From Frondihabitans sucicola (GTDB taxonomy: Bacteria > Actinomycetota > Actinomycetes > Actinomycetales > Microbacteriaceae), in NCBI RefSeq assembly GCF_030296615.1, contig NZ_AP027733.1, positions 124,001 through 188,000 on the forward strand: DNA of 64,000 nt, in the 5' to 3' direction. Under the pieces are notes generated by a model. The model searched no databases. It was given only the letters and a program-made list of their open reading frames with translations, and was not told the origin of the DNA. The stretch's first letter is position 1. Every line of letters starts with the position of its first letter. Below, in pieces: positions 19,647 to 29,897 of the stretch. The position numbers were made by a program, and so were the translations under genes.

Positions 19647-20858
19647 CTAGTACATGGTCGATTCGGCGGGCACGAGCTTCTCGAATTCCTTGCGGTTCAC
19701 AGCCCGCTGGATCGCGTTGCGTCGCGTGATGAAGCCGGTCGCGACCAGCTCGGCGAGGTGGGCGTCGAAGGAAATCGAGCCGTGGGAGGTGTCGGCCATC
19801 GCGTGCCCGATGCCGCCCAGGTCGCCCTTGCGGATGTTGGCGCGGATGGCGTCGGTCATGATCATGATCTCGGTGGCGACGACCCGGCCGCCCTTGATGC
19901 CGGGGACGAGCTGCTGGCAGACGACGCCCGCCAACACCGTCGACAGACGGCTCTGGATGCGTTCCTGCTGGTTGCCGGGGAACTCTCCGACGATGCGATC
20001 CACAGTGTCGGCTGCGGTGCCCGTGTGCAGCGTGCCGAAGACCAGGTGGCCTGTGTCGGCGGCGGCGATCGCCATCTCGATCGTCTCCGGGTCGCGCAGC
20101 TCGCCGATCAGGATGACGTCCGGGTCCTGACGCAGCACTGCCTTGAGGCCGGAGCGCCAGTCCTTGGTGTCGATGGCGATCTCACGCTGCGAAATCGTGC
20201 CTCGCTTGGACTTGTGCACGAACTCGATCGGGTCCTCGAACGTGAGGATGCGGACGGCCCGGTTGATGTTGATCCAGTCCATCATCCCGGCGAGCGTGGT
20301 GCTCTTGCCGGACCCGGTGACACCTGTCACGAGGATGAGCCCTCGGGGCGTGTTCTTGATGAGCTGCTGGATGGAATCCTTGAGGTTCAGGTCCTCCATC
20401 GTTCTGATCTCGACGGGGATGACTCGGAAGACCGCTGCGGGCTCTCCGCCCTCCATGAAGAGGTTCACGCGGAAGCGCGAGCTGAGCACGGCCCCGGCCT
20501 TCGTGTCCATCTCGTACGCCGTGTCGAAGTCGAACTCCTTGACCCACTTGTCGTAGGTGGCGGCGGGGAACGCTTCCTGGATGAAGCCGAAGAGCACATC
20601 GCGGGTCATGACCGTGGTGCCTTCGAGATCGATCAGCTCGCCGTGGATGCGCCCGCGAGGACGGATGCCGACGGTGAGGTGCAGGTCCGATCCGCCGAAC
20701 TCGATGAGCTGGGCGAGGAGCGAGTGGATCGCGGGCGGGCGCCAGGCGCGCTCGGACTCGTGGGCGAAGGCCGGAGCGTTCGGCTCTGCCGCAGGTACGG
20801 AGATGGGCGCGGGCGCGACCGCCGGGAAGGCGTTCGGGGGCGTGAGCATGTCGGTCAT
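19647..20858 (-). CDS. pilT: PilT-type pilus retraction ATPase
   Basis: 403 aa, ATG at 20858 with AAGGAAA upstream. Walker A GVTGSGKST near residue 183, Asp box ILTFEDPIEF, Walker B VILIGELRDPET and the His box GTLHTGTAADTVDR are all present. The PilT-type AIRNLIRE region is replaced by DAIRANIRKG, and the C-terminus is near full length. A 40-residue Pro/Ala N-terminus is extra. PilT powers retraction, which pulls the cell or drives DNA uptake, so this is a dynamic pilus. Confidence 0.95.
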   Translation of the reverse strand: MTDMLTPPNAFPAVAPAPISVPAAEPNAPAFAHESERAWRPPAIHSLLAQLIEFGGSDLHLTVGIRPRGRIHGELIDLEGTTVMTRDVLFGFIQEAFPAATYDKWVKEFDFDTAYEMDTKAGAVLSSRFRVNLFMEGGEPAAVFRVIPVEIRTMEDLNLKDSIQQLIKNTPRGLILVTGVTGSGKSTTLAGMMDWININRAVRILTFEDPIEFVHKSKRGTISQREIAIDTKDWRSGLKAVLRQDPDVILIGELRDPETIEMAIAAADTGHLVFGTLHTGTAADTVDRIVGEFPGNQQERIQSRLSTVLAGVVCQQLVPGIKGGRVVATEIMIMTDAIRANIRKGDLGGIGHAMADTSHGSISFDAHLAELVATGFITRRNAIQRAVNRKEFEKLVPAESTMY

Positions 20859-20866
20859 GGGTTTCC

Positions 20867-22570
20867 TTAGAGGTCTCGCGAGACGACGGAGGCGAGCTGG
20901 TAGGGGTCGATGATTCCTTGGGCGGCCTTCTCCCAGCCGTCCTCGCGGAGCGAAGTCATGCCGCCCTCCCGGGCGGCGTCGACGAGTTCGTCGTGCTCGG
21001 CCTTGCGCGAGATGAGTCCCCGCAGCTTGGAGTCGACGAGCATGACCTCGTGGATCGGAATGCGCCCCCGGTAGCCGATGTGGCCACAGCGGTCGCAGCC
21101 GTTCTCGCTCACCGTGAAGAAGTCGCCCTCTGCGGGCAGGCCTCCGAATCCCAGCTCTTCACGCTCTTCTTCCGAGAGGTGGAGCGGCACGCGGCAGTGG
21201 ATGCAGAGGCGCTTGACGAGCCGCTGAGCAACCACGCCGACGAGGGCTTCGGAGAGGAGCGAGGGGAGGATGCCGAGTTCCCGGAGGCGCACGATGGCGC
21301 CGGGGGCGTCATTCGTGTGGAGCGTGGACAGGAGCAAGTGCCCGGTGAGCGCGGCTTCGACAGCGATGCCCGCAGTCTCGTCGTCACGGATTTCGCCGAC
21401 GAGGATGATGTCGGGGTCGCGACGCAGGATGGAGCGGAGACCGAGGGCGAAGGTAAGCCCCTGGGCCTCGTTGATCGAGGTCTGGCTGACGCCGCGCCCG
21501 ATCTTCGTCTCGACGGGGTTCTCCAGCGTGACGATCTTGCGGCTGTCGTCCGTCAGTTCGGCGAGGGTCGAGTACTCCGTCGAGGACTTGCCGGAGCCGG
21601 TGGGGCCGGTGGCGAGAACGAGGCCGAATGGCTGGCTGTATGCCTTCTTGAAGCGCGTGAGGTTCTTCTCGCTGAAGCCGAGTTCGTTGATGTTCCGACT
21701 CAGGGAGGTCTGCACGCGGAGGGTGACCTCCTCGCCCCACTCCTGCGGGGAGGCCTCGACACGGACGTCGACCTGACGGGTGCCGACGAGCCGCGTGAAG
21801 GCGCCAGATTCAGGCTTACGCGAGCTGCCGTGTTCGAGTCGAGCTTCGACCTTGACGAGCTTCACGAGGCGGTCGCCGCGCTCCTTGGTGTGCTCCTGCA
21901 TGACGCGAAGATCACCGTCGATACGGAAGCGGACCCGGACGCCCGAGGACGTGGGCTCGATGTGGATGTCGGAGACGTTGTCCTTGACGGCCTGCTCGAT
22001 GAGGAGCCGGAGAATCTGGACGACCGCGTCATTCTCGTTGTCGCTTATGAGTCCGAGGTTGGCGTCGTCACTGACTGTCGAGCGGAAGTCTGCCTCGTCG
22101 TTCTCTCCAACGAGGCGAGCCTCCTCCGCGGCCGAGTAGACAGATGCGATGACGTGATCGACGAGAGCGGCGGGGGCGTAGAAGTACCGCGGTGACGCGT
22201 TGGGGAACAGCGTCGTGAGCTGCTCGCGCATGTCGAGAGAGTTCGGGTCGCCGGTGGCGAAGATGATTCGCTCGCCATCCTGGCGGAATGGCACCACCTT
22301 CAGGTCGCGCGCGGTGCTAGCGGGGATAGCCCGCAGCAGCTCCGGCGTCGGCTGGAAGACGGCGTCGTCGAGGTTGGCGTACATGTAGCCGTTGAGCCTG
22401 GCGAAGACCTCGTGCGACTGGAGTGCTGTGATGCGCTTCGCACTCACCAGGTCCGTCAGCAAGTTCGTCTTCCCCTCACGGGCGGCCGCGTCGAAGGGCG
22501 CGATGTCGCTCTCCTCCATGAAGTGGAGGGCGACAACACTCGATGCAGCATCACTCAGATTCGAAGGCAA
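20867..22570 (-). CDS. pilB: PilB-type pilus extension ATPase
   Basis: About 567 aa. I chose the TTG at 22570 because AAGGA lies 7 nt upstream; a GTG at 22576 is the alternative. The N-terminal T2SSE-N domain covers residues 15-140. The ATPase core has GPTGSGKSS near 320, IVTLENPVE, IILVGEIRDDETA and STLHTNDAP. The four-Cys zinc site is present (CIHC, then CDRCGHIGYRGR). It drives pilus assembly. First gene of the pilB-pilT-pilC-pilin operon, divergent from pilM. Confidence 0.95.
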   Translation of the reverse strand: MPSNLSDAASSVVALHFMEESDIAPFDAAAREGKTNLLTDLVSAKRITALQSHEVFARLNGYMYANLDDAVFQPTPELLRAIPASTARDLKVVPFRQDGERIIFATGDPNSLDMREQLTTLFPNASPRYFYAPAALVDHVIASVYSAAEEARLVGENDEADFRSTVSDDANLGLISDNENDAVVQILRLLIEQAVKDNVSDIHIEPTSSGVRVRFRIDGDLRVMQEHTKERGDRLVKLVKVEARLEHGSSRKPESGAFTRLVGTRQVDVRVEASPQEWGEEVTLRVQTSLSRNINELGFSEKNLTRFKKAYSQPFGLVLATGPTGSGKSSTEYSTLAELTDDSRKIVTLENPVETKIGRGVSQTSINEAQGLTFALGLRSILRRDPDIILVGEIRDDETAGIAVEAALTGHLLLSTLHTNDAPGAIVRLRELGILPSLLSEALVGVVAQRLVKRLCIHCRVPLHLSEEEREELGFGGLPAEGDFFTVSENGCDRCGHIGYRGRIPIHEVMLVDSKLRGLISRKAEHDELVDAAREGGMTSLREDGWEKAAQGIIDPYQLASVVSRDL

Positions 22571-22603
22571 CGGCACGTCCTTTGCAAGAAAACTCGGGGA
22601 TCG

Positions 22604-22621
22604 GTTAGTGAAGCAGGCACA
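22604..22621 (-). promoter_or_regulatory. Weak copy of shared promoter element, pilB operon
   Basis: TGTGCCTGCTTCACTAAC on the minus strand; -10 TTCACT departs from the consensus, so this promoter may be weaker. Confidence 0.55.
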
Positions 22622-22633
22622 CCTCAACTTGCG

Positions 22634-22654
22634 ACAACTACATGCTACACTAAG
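22634..22654 (+). promoter_or_regulatory. Shared promoter element, pilMNO operon
   Basis: ATGCTACACTAAG at 22642-22654 with ACAACTAC before it; back to back with the pilB promoter. Confidence 0.7.
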
Positions 22655-22712
22655 GACCGTCGTCAGCAGGACGATCCGAACAACTTTCGACCTCCACCCA
22701 GGAAAGGCGCGC

Positions 22713-23780
22713 ATGCCTACGAACCGCGTCGTCGGCCTCGACATCGGCACCAGCTCTCTCAAGGCGGCCCAAGTCCGTCGAGACGGTGACACGTTCATCG
22801 TCGAGAGCACCCACACCCGCCCCCTCCCCGCTCAGCTCATCAAGGACGGACGCGTCGTCGAGGAGAAGCAGGACGCCCTCGTCACAGAGATCGCGGACTT
22901 CTTCAAGCAGGCTGGGTTCCAGACCCGAGACGTCATCGTCGGCCTGTCCAACCCGGCCGACGCGATTACCCGGTCCGCGGACTTCAACTGGGTGGCGCCG
23001 AAGGACCTCGAAGAGGCGCTCCCACTCATGGTCGAGGCGCAGCGCAGCATCGTCAACGTCGATCCGGAGGACTTCGACTTCGCAGTCACTCCCATCAGCG
23101 AGTACGTGGTCGGCCGCCAGAAGAAGCTCCGCACCCTGGTCTACGCGGCGCGGATCGAAGCGACCGAGAAGCTCGCCGAGGTCGTCAAGGCGGCGGGGCT
23201 CCAGCTCGTCGGCATCGACCTCACCAGCCTCGCAGGCCTCCGCGCCATGGCGGTCCCCTTCATCGACGCGAGCGTCGTGCATGTCATCGTCAACGTCGGC
23301 CACAGCCTGACGAGCGTGGTGATCCACCGTGGCGGCGTCCCGCTTCAAATCTCCGTCGTCGAAGGCCTCGGCGGGAACGAGGCCACCGAACGAGTCGCCG
23401 AGGCCCTCGCCACGGACAACAAGTTCGAGGCCGAGGCCAAGAAGTTCGAAGCCCGGGCCAAAGACGGCGACGTCTTCGCGGCGATCGATGGCGCGAATCG
23501 CGCGCTGGCCAACAACATCCGCGGCACCGTCGACGAGTTCTTCTCGAAGAATCGCAACGTCGAGGACGCCCTCGGAGGGATCACCCTCCTCGGTGGCGGC
23601 GCCCTTCTGCACAACCTCCCGGCGACCCTGTCGCGGACCTTCGATGACATCGAGGTCCAGCACACGGCCTACGACCCCCGATTCAAGGCAGCCAAGGGCA
23701 ACGTCATCGATCGCTTCGACGCCGAGGGCCGCGATCTCGCGGTCGCCATCGGTCTCGCCGCTGGCGCCCGAGTGGCCTGA
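22713..23780 (+). CDS. pilM: PilM-like actin-fold pilus assembly protein
   Basis: 355 aa from the ATG at 22713, behind AGGAAAGG. The FtsA/PilM actin-like fold is shown by VVGLDIGTSSLKAAQV at the start, a central HVIVNVGHSLTSVVIHRGG phosphate loop and ITLLGGGALLHNLP near the end. It binds ATP in the cytoplasm and docks PilN. It opens the pilM-N-O operon, which ends at a terminator, and diverges from pilB. Confidence 0.92.
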   Translation: MPTNRVVGLDIGTSSLKAAQVRRDGDTFIVESTHTRPLPAQLIKDGRVVEEKQDALVTEIADFFKQAGFQTRDVIVGLSNPADAITRSADFNWVAPKDLEEALPLMVEAQRSIVNVDPEDFDFAVTPISEYVVGRQKKLRTLVYAARIEATEKLAEVVKAAGLQLVGIDLTSLAGLRAMAVPFIDASVVHVIVNVGHSLTSVVIHRGGVPLQISVVEGLGGNEATERVAEALATDNKFEAEAKKFEARAKDGDVFAAIDGANRALANNIRGTVDEFFSKNRNVEDALGGITLLGGGALLHNLPATLSRTFDDIEVQHTAYDPRFKAAKGNVIDRFDAEGRDLAVAIGLAAGARVA

Positions 23781-23797
23781 GGACAAAGGACCCAGAC

Positions 23798-24601
23798 ATG
23801 AAGCTTCTCCCCGCCCGCAAGGCCGACACCTCCGGCCCCGCCACCCCCGAGATCGACACGGATGAGGTCTACGACTTCAGCGAGTCCGTCAAGCCCGCGC
23901 TCAACCTGATCCCCACGGTCGTCCGCGAGGCCCGAGGCTTCGCGCAGACGCTTCGCATGAGCATCGTCGGCCTCATCGCAGTCACGGCCATCGTCGTCAT
24001 CGGCTATGTCGCGGTCCTGGGCGGCGCCCTGACCGCCAACAGCGAGGCCGACAACGCAGCCCTGAGCGCGACCAGCACGCAGGTCAAGATCAAGAGCCTC
24101 GATGACGTGCAGGCGTACTACGACGCCGTGACGGAGCGGAAGAGCGAGGTCAAGGCCAAGTTCAGTGGTTCCATCGACTACTCGTCCATCTACGGTGCCG
24201 TGAATGCCGCACTTCCCGCCGGGGTCTCGATCACGAGCTTCGCGACCGCCATCGGCACCACGTGCGCCGGTGCCGACCCGTTCCAGCCCACGGCTGCAAT
24301 CGGGTGCGCGACGATCGACGCGACGGCGCCGGACACGAACACCATCTCCGCCCTCACGTCGGCTCTCGGCCGCGACAGCACGAAGGTCCTTGTCGATCCG
24401 TACGCCAGCAACATCAGCGATTCCGGTTCCGGCTCGGGCCTGAGCTTCAAGCTCACGGTCAACTTCACCCAGGCTGCCTACGGCGATCGCTTCGCTGACT
24501 ACGGCACGACGACCACCACTACCACCCCGACTGCGACGACGGCACCTTCGTCGACGACGACCGATAGCAGCGGCTCCAACGACGCCGCCGCCGGAAAGTA
24601 G
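23798..24601 (+). CDS. pilN: PilN-like assembly protein
   Basis: 267 aa. A cytoplasmic N-terminus contains ALNLIPTVVREAR near residue 35, the conserved PilM-binding motif, followed by one membrane segment (residues 55-80) and an extracellular domain with a coiled start. Two Cys (TTCAGAD, AIGCAT) could form a disulfide. The last 45 residues are Thr/Ser-rich. It lies 17 nt after pilM and 4 nt before the PilO-like gene. Confidence 0.88.
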   Translation: MKLLPARKADTSGPATPEIDTDEVYDFSESVKPALNLIPTVVREARGFAQTLRMSIVGLIAVTAIVVIGYVAVLGGALTANSEADNAALSATSTQVKIKSLDDVQAYYDAVTERKSEVKAKFSGSIDYSSIYGAVNAALPAGVSITSFATAIGTTCAGADPFQPTAAIGCATIDATAPDTNTISALTSALGRDSTKVLVDPYASNISDSGSGSGLSFKLTVNFTQAAYGDRFADYGTTTTTTTPTATTAPSSTTTDSSGSNDAAAGK

Positions 24602-24605
24602 ACCG

Positions 24606-25319
24606 ATGAATCTCACCCGCAAGCAGGCCACCACGCTCATCGGAGCGGGAGTCGTCGCCGTCATCATCCTTCTCGTCGCGTGGACCGCGCTCTTCCAGCC
24701 GCAGTTCAACGCGATCAGCGCCGCGCACGCTAAGACCGCCTCCCAGCAGGTGACGGCCAAGCAGCTCGAAGCGAAGCTCGCAGACCTGAAGACGAAGGCC
24801 GCCAACATCTCGACGGCAGAGGCAGACGCGCAGACGGTCTACGACCAGTTCCCCACCTCGTCCGACCAGGCGTCGTGGATTGCCATGATGAAGAACGCCG
24901 CATCCTCGTCCAACGTGACGGCCGACGCGATCTCCCCCTCGGTGCCGACCCTTGGTGGCGGCACCGCCACTGACGGTACCGCCGGGCCCGCCGCCCCGGC
25001 AGCCACGTCGACCGCGCCCACCGCTACCGCGCCCACCACGACGACGGCCCCGGCTACTGCGGCGACCACCGGCGCGGCGACCACCCCGACCAGCGTCGGC
25101 GCGACCCCGAACCTGGCCACCATCGCCGTCACGCTGTCGGTCACGGGAACCAGCTCCGACATCAATAAGTTCCTGAAGAAGGTCGAAACTCTCGACCAGC
25201 CGCTGCTCGTGAAGACGTTCAGCGTCTCGGGCAGCGACTCGAAGCTGACCGCCAGTATCACCGGCGAGACCTACCTCAGCCGGGAGATTCCCGTTCCGGC
25301 GATCGCCGCCAAGAAGTAG
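24606..25319 (+). CDS. pilO: PilO-like assembly protein
   Basis: 237 aa. Short cytoplasmic start, membrane segment at residues 10-32, then a coiled coil (about 40-85) and a Thr/Ala/Pro-rich stretch near 120-160 before a small beta-rich domain (IAVTLSVTGTSSDINKFLKKVE). The topology and position directly after pilN identify it as the PilO partner; sequence likeness is weaker. Terminator follows 10 nt after the stop. Confidence 0.8.
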   Translation: MNLTRKQATTLIGAGVVAVIILLVAWTALFQPQFNAISAAHAKTASQQVTAKQLEAKLADLKTKAANISTAEADAQTVYDQFPTSSDQASWIAMMKNAASSSNVTADAISPSVPTLGGGTATDGTAGPAAPAATSTAPTATAPTTTTAPATAATTGAATTPTSVGATPNLATIAVTLSVTGTSSDINKFLKKVETLDQPLLVKTFSVSGSDSKLTASITGETYLSREIPVPAIAAKK

Positions 25320-25329
25320 CCCTTCGAGA

Positions 25330-25372
25330 ACACGAAGAACGCCCCCGACGATGTCGGGGGCGTTCTTCGTGT
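25330..25372. terminator. Bidirectional intrinsic terminator
   Basis: Perfect 20-bp stem (arms 25330-25349 and 25353-25372, loop GAT) between the pilMNO operon and a converging operon. Confidence 0.9.
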
Positions 25373-25382
25373 AACTAGAGCC

Positions 25383-26099
25383 TCAGGACAGCCAGGGGAT
25401 CAGCTCGGGCGACAGGGAGGACCAGACGAGGGCCCCGCGGATGGAGTTGCGAGAAGCGGTGAAGTCGGCAGTGGGCTGGATGCTCCGAAGAGTCACCTTG
25501 GCCAGCTCCATGCGCACGTCGATGGTGGCCAGCTTCGTGTCGCCGTACTGGGCGGCGAGGTCGAAGCAGAACACCTCGAAGGTCGCGAGGTCGGCCCGGT
25601 ACGCGATACGGAATGCCTCGCGGACCATGCCCGCTTCCAGCATCGCTGCCGACAGCTTGTGGGCGTTGTCGGCGTACGTCGCCAGCTCGTCGCGGCGATC
25701 TTTCTGGCGACGACCGTGCAGGCGTTCCTCGGCGTGCAGCTCCAGATCGGCGGTCGTCGGGCTCCGCACCAACTCCAGGTGATCGAGCGGCGCCCACAGG
25801 CTCTGGAGAAGGGCCGCCGTGTCATCCGGCACGAAGTCGAGAACGTTGTTGCGATGGGCCACCTGCACGAAGCTGCTGTTCTCCAGCGGCGGCGACGGGG
25901 TGAGGCTGAACTCGTAGATGCCCGGGTCGAGCTTCTCGCCGGTCTTGGCAAGCGCCTCGTCGAGGCGCAGCATGTCGGCCATGATCTGCGCGTTAAGGGC
26001 GAGCCACGGCTTGCCTTCGGGGACGCTCTGCTGCGAGATGGCTTCGAGGATGGGTGCAGCGGTCGGCTGCTCCTGGGTCATGGTCATGGCGTCTCTCAT
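25383..26099 (-). CDS. Soluble protein of unknown function in the CpaE-like operon
   Basis: 238 aa; the ATG at 26099 overlaps the upstream stop as ATGA. A helix-rich acidic protein with no membrane segment or signal. A charged stretch (LHAEERLHGRRQKDRRDEL) lies near residue 125. I do not recognise it. It is coupled to the MinD-like ATPase gene, so it may act with it in placing the pilus machine. Confidence 0.65.
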   Translation of the reverse strand: MRDAMTMTQEQPTAAPILEAISQQSVPEGKPWLALNAQIMADMLRLDEALAKTGEKLDPGIYEFSLTPSPPLENSSFVQVAHRNNVLDFVPDDTAALLQSLWAPLDHLELVRSPTTADLELHAEERLHGRRQKDRRDELATYADNAHKLSAAMLEAGMVREAFRIAYRADLATFEVFCFDLAAQYGDTKLATIDVRMELAKVTLRSIQPTADFTASRNSIRGALVWSSLSPELIPWLS

Positions 26100-29000
26100 G
26101 CTCGGCGCAGGCCGAAGAAGCCCTTGCGCTTGGTCGGAGTGGGTGCGGGGGCTTCGGCGGGCTGAAGCAGCGGCTCCAGCTCGGGACGGGGCGCGACCTC
26201 GTTCACGACCTGGGCTGCTGCACGGATGAGGCCGACGGCCTCGGGTCCCGCACCCATTTCACGAACGAAGCCCTTGGTGATGCTCGGCACAATCGGCAGG
26301 ACACCGGCGACATGGACGGACCCGACATCGCCACGCTGGGCGGCGGCCATCGCGTCCTCTTCCGACGTGCGGTTCAGGACGAGGCTGATCCGGTCCGTCG
26401 GGATGCCGAAGCCCTTGGCGGCGGCCGGAGTGCGCAGACTCTTCACGATGCGCAGTGCATCGTGGATGTGACCGCCCTCGTACTTGCCGGTCTCGGGGTT
26501 GGGGCTTGGTGCGTCCGTGAGCACGACGACCCGATCGGCGCGAGGGGCGAGGTTGCGGTCGAGGAGGCTGTCCTCGGCCCCACCGAGAGTGTGGGCATCC
26601 ATGACGACGAAGGCGCCTCGCGCCAGCAGCAGACTCACGATCTTCTCGATCGCGAACCGAGTCGACTCGGCATTCCGATCGGTTAGCTCGTACGGGGCCG
26701 CGATGACGCGGATGCCGCTCTGGGGATCGACGTACGTGCTGTTCTCCAGCGCCTTGCGCTCCCGCTCGGCCAGGGTCGCGGCCGAGATGCGGTCGCGAAC
26801 GAGGCGCGACTGCTCCAGGAATGCAGCGAAGTGCCCCGAGTCCTGCCCGCGGTCCATCTGGAATCGGTCGTGCAGTTTGGGGTTCACGTAGTCGGTCTCG
26901 ACGAGGTAGACCTCGCGATCCACTGCCGCGCGAAGGTACGCGGTCTGGATCGTGCGTGCGAACAGGTACGCGAACGTCGTTTTGCCAGCGCCGCCATGTG
27001 ATGCGGAGATGAAGAACGACTCGCCCTTGTTCGGCGAGGTGGAACTCCACTCGGGAATCCACTCCTCGGCAGGGGCGGCAGTGACGACCACCTGGGGTGC
27101 CACGAGGGTCGGTGCCACCAGCGCCTCAGTCGGGATGTCGTGACCGAGACTGACGACGGGATCGACGGGCGCCGCCGACACCTCTTCGAGGAACTCCTCG
27201 CGGGGGTCCACCGGCGCAGCCAGGTCCTCATCGAGGTCGCCGAAGCGGGCGAAGCTGAAACCCTCGGGTCGCTCGGGCACGGGCGTGCGCTCGACCGGAG
27301 CGGGCGCGACTAGGGGCATCGGCGCAGCTACGGTGACTTCGGGCACTGGGATCGCCATCGGGGGCATCGTCGGAGCGATGGGCAGGGTGAATGCCGACGC
27401 CTCATCCGCGTCCGCCTGCACCGTCCCGTGGACGACGTCGTCGAATGCGGGCACGTTCTGCTGAGGGGTTACCTGGGCGGCCGCCACCGAGGCGGCCTCT
27501 CCGATCTCCTCGAACGAAGGCATGGCCGCCACGATGGGCGCGGACGGCGTGACAGCCACCGGCTGCACCGGCTGCGCGGGCGGCGTGGGCGGCGTGGACG
27601 CCGCGAACGGGGCCGTGGGCGACTCGGATGCGACGGGCTCGGCCGCCGCTGCCGCCTCGCTGGGCTCGGCGAGGACTGGAGTCGCCGGTGCCGAGATGTC
27701 CACACGACTCGGAGCCGTGAACACGCTGGGATTGAACGACTGCGGGTCGAAGGCGGGCCGGGGCGTGGCCATGTCGGCAGGAGCGACCTCCGGCGTCGCC
27801 GCCAGAGGCTCATTCCAGGTCGACTCGACTGACGTGAGTGGCGCAGGCTGGAGCGGGGCGGCACGCTGCGGCGTCACCTCGGGCGCGACCTGGACGTCTT
27901 CAGCTCGGAATGGGGGCACCACTGCGGCGGGTGCGCTGACGGGGGCGCCGCCTGGACCGGCGGCAGTTCGGGCGCCAGCGACGAAGCCACATTCGGCTCG
28001 GGAGCGGCGAACTCGGTCGAGGCCACGGGCGTGACGTCCGGCTCCGCTCCGGGAGTGGCCACCGAGGTCGGCAGAGACTCCGGGGTGTTCGCCGTGACGG
28101 GCTGGATGACATCCGCTTGCACCGGGGGCGCCAGCGGCACGTACGCAGGCGCAGGTTCGACTGGTCGCGCCTCGGGTGGGGACGAGAGATCGGATGCAGC
28201 CACATCATCAGGGGCCGTCATGTCGACAGTCGTCGCGATCGTTTCCGGAATGGTCGCCGGGCGCGGCAGGTTGATGAAGTCGAGAATGCTTGCCGGGGCG
28301 GCCGACGCATCATGAATCGGCTCGGGCGCAGGGAGCGGCTCCGGCTCCGGGGCAGGCTCGCGCTCGGGTGCGGGCTCCGGGGTCGGTGCGGACTCCGTCA
28401 CCGGCGACACGGGCTCCGACTCAGGCTCGACCGCGACGACGCGAGCTGGCTCAACGCTGGACACCGGCACGGGGACGATGGGTGACGGAGTCGGAATCTC
28501 GGGTTCGTAAGCGGCAGGCAGGGGCTCGGCAACGGGCGCGGGTGCGGCGTCGACAGCGATGGCAGGGGCCTCATTCGGTGCCTCTTGGGCACTGGGCGAA
28601 ACCCGAGCTGCCAGCGGCTCCTCTGTAGGCGCGGCGGCGGCCGGGCTCCCGAACATGTTCAGGAAGGTGTTGGTGGCCGAGGGTGCCTGGACCTGCGGAG
28701 CGGGTGCCGGGAGCGGAAGCTCGACGGCGTCCTGGGGCATGGCTGGCGCAGCGAGAGGCGGAACGACCTCGGCAGAGACCTCAGCCGCCTCCTGGATCGG
28801 TGCGACTGCCTCCACGGGTGCGTCGATGACGGGCGCGCTCATGATCGGAGCGGGAAGAGTGAACGGGGCCACGGGCAGCACCTCATCCTCCGCCGATGCC
28901 ACCGGCATCTGCGGGGCGGGCCATTCGGCTTCGAGGAGCCACGTGGCAACGGCATCGAGGTCATCGAGACGGTTCGCGTCGATCGGAGTCCACTCGCCGA

Positions 29001-29306
29001 GGACCTCGACATTCGCGCTCATTTCAGTGATGCGCTCGGCGGCCTGTGACGCTTCGCCACCCGCTTCGGTGCTGACGTAGAGGAACAGGCGGTCGGCGCG
29101 GGGCAAGATAGCTCCGTCGGTGACGGCGAAGAGGTACTCCCCGCGGACTGGAGGGCCTTGACCCACTCGTTGTGATTGAAGGCCTCGACGGAGACGTTGT
29201 CGACCGGGGTCTTCTCGTCGAAGGCCTGGGCGATCGCGCCGAGCGCATCCTTGCCGCCGGAGAATCCGACGAAGGCGACGCGGGTGCTGGTGACGGAGGT
29301 CGTCAT
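26096..29306 (-). CDS. Very long CpaE/TadZ/MinD-like ATPase (two frameshifts)
   Basis: ATG at 29306 overlaps the previous stop (ATGA). Residues 1-120 look like the atypical receiver domain of CpaE/TadZ (RVAFVGFSGGKDAL, RADRLFLYVST). About 550 residues of Pro/Ala/Glu-rich linker follow. Residues about 750-1050 form a MinD/ParA-type ATPase: deviant Walker A SHGGAGKTTF, YLVETDYVNPKL, FVVMDAHTLGG and DRVVVLTDAP. Added bases at the runs 29139-29142 and 27941-27945 restore one 1070-aa protein; MinD-like proteins are usually 250-450 aa. CpaE and TadZ place pili at the cell pole, so this is likely the pilus positioning ATPase. Confidence 0.75.
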
Positions 29307-29866
29307 GCTGCGGCAGTTCCGATCTGGTGATTGATGGCGTTGACGGTGTTGGCGAGGTCATTCAGGCGCGCCTGCACGCGGTTGTCCGTGCGTCCCGATC
29401 GCGGCGCCGCCGTCACAAGGCCAGCCCCGGGGAGGAATTGCCCGGACAGGAGGCGGAACGATGTGACATCGGCCGCATCGACCGAGAGCATGGCCGACAT
29501 CTCCGGCGCGTAGGTCGCGATGAGCCCGCGCTCGATCTGGGAGCAGATGGCCAGGGCGGGGGCACCCGGGGTGACCCCGAGGGCCCTCAGGCGCGACGCG
29601 ATCAGCCGGTCGAAGGAGCCGACGCTGACGGCACGGGCATTGATCTCGTTCCAGAGCCCGGTCGCGGCGAAGCGGTCCTGGTCGTCCGGCGCCGCACTGT
29701 TGCGGAGCAGGAGCGGGTTCGTGCCAGGGTCGAGGATCGCCGACTGCTCGGACATGGCTGGAGCCAGCCGTCCGTCAGTGACCGTGATGGCGAAATCGAC
29801 GATCACGTCGCGGTGTGAATCGAGAGGACGAAACGAGTCCACGGCGATCCAGGCGAGATGGGTCAT
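29303..29866 (-). CDS. Degenerate oligoribonuclease-like (DEDD) protein
   Basis: 187 aa, ATG at 29866 with AGGAG upstream. The order of blocks matches oligoribonuclease: WIAVDSF at the start, a VIVDFAITVTDGRLAP strand pair, TGLWNEI, then CSQIERGLIATYAPEMSAML and VDAADVTSFRLL. In active enzymes the first block is WxDxEMTGL; here the acidic pair is not kept and GNSIxxD is changed, so nuclease activity is doubtful. It heads the operon with the CpaE-like ATPase and may have become a structural or RNA-binding partner. Confidence 0.55.
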   Translation of the reverse strand: MTHLAWIAVDSFRPLDSHRDVIVDFAITVTDGRLAPAMSEQSAILDPGTNPLLLRNSAAPDDQDRFAATGLWNEINARAVSVGSFDRLIASRLRALGVTPGAPALAICSQIERGLIATYAPEMSAMLSVDAADVTSFRLLSGQFLPGAGLVTAAPRSGRTDNRVQARLNDLANTVNAINHQIGTAAA

Positions 29867-29897
29867 ACAGGGCGCTCCTGACGTTTCTTCAGTGGTT

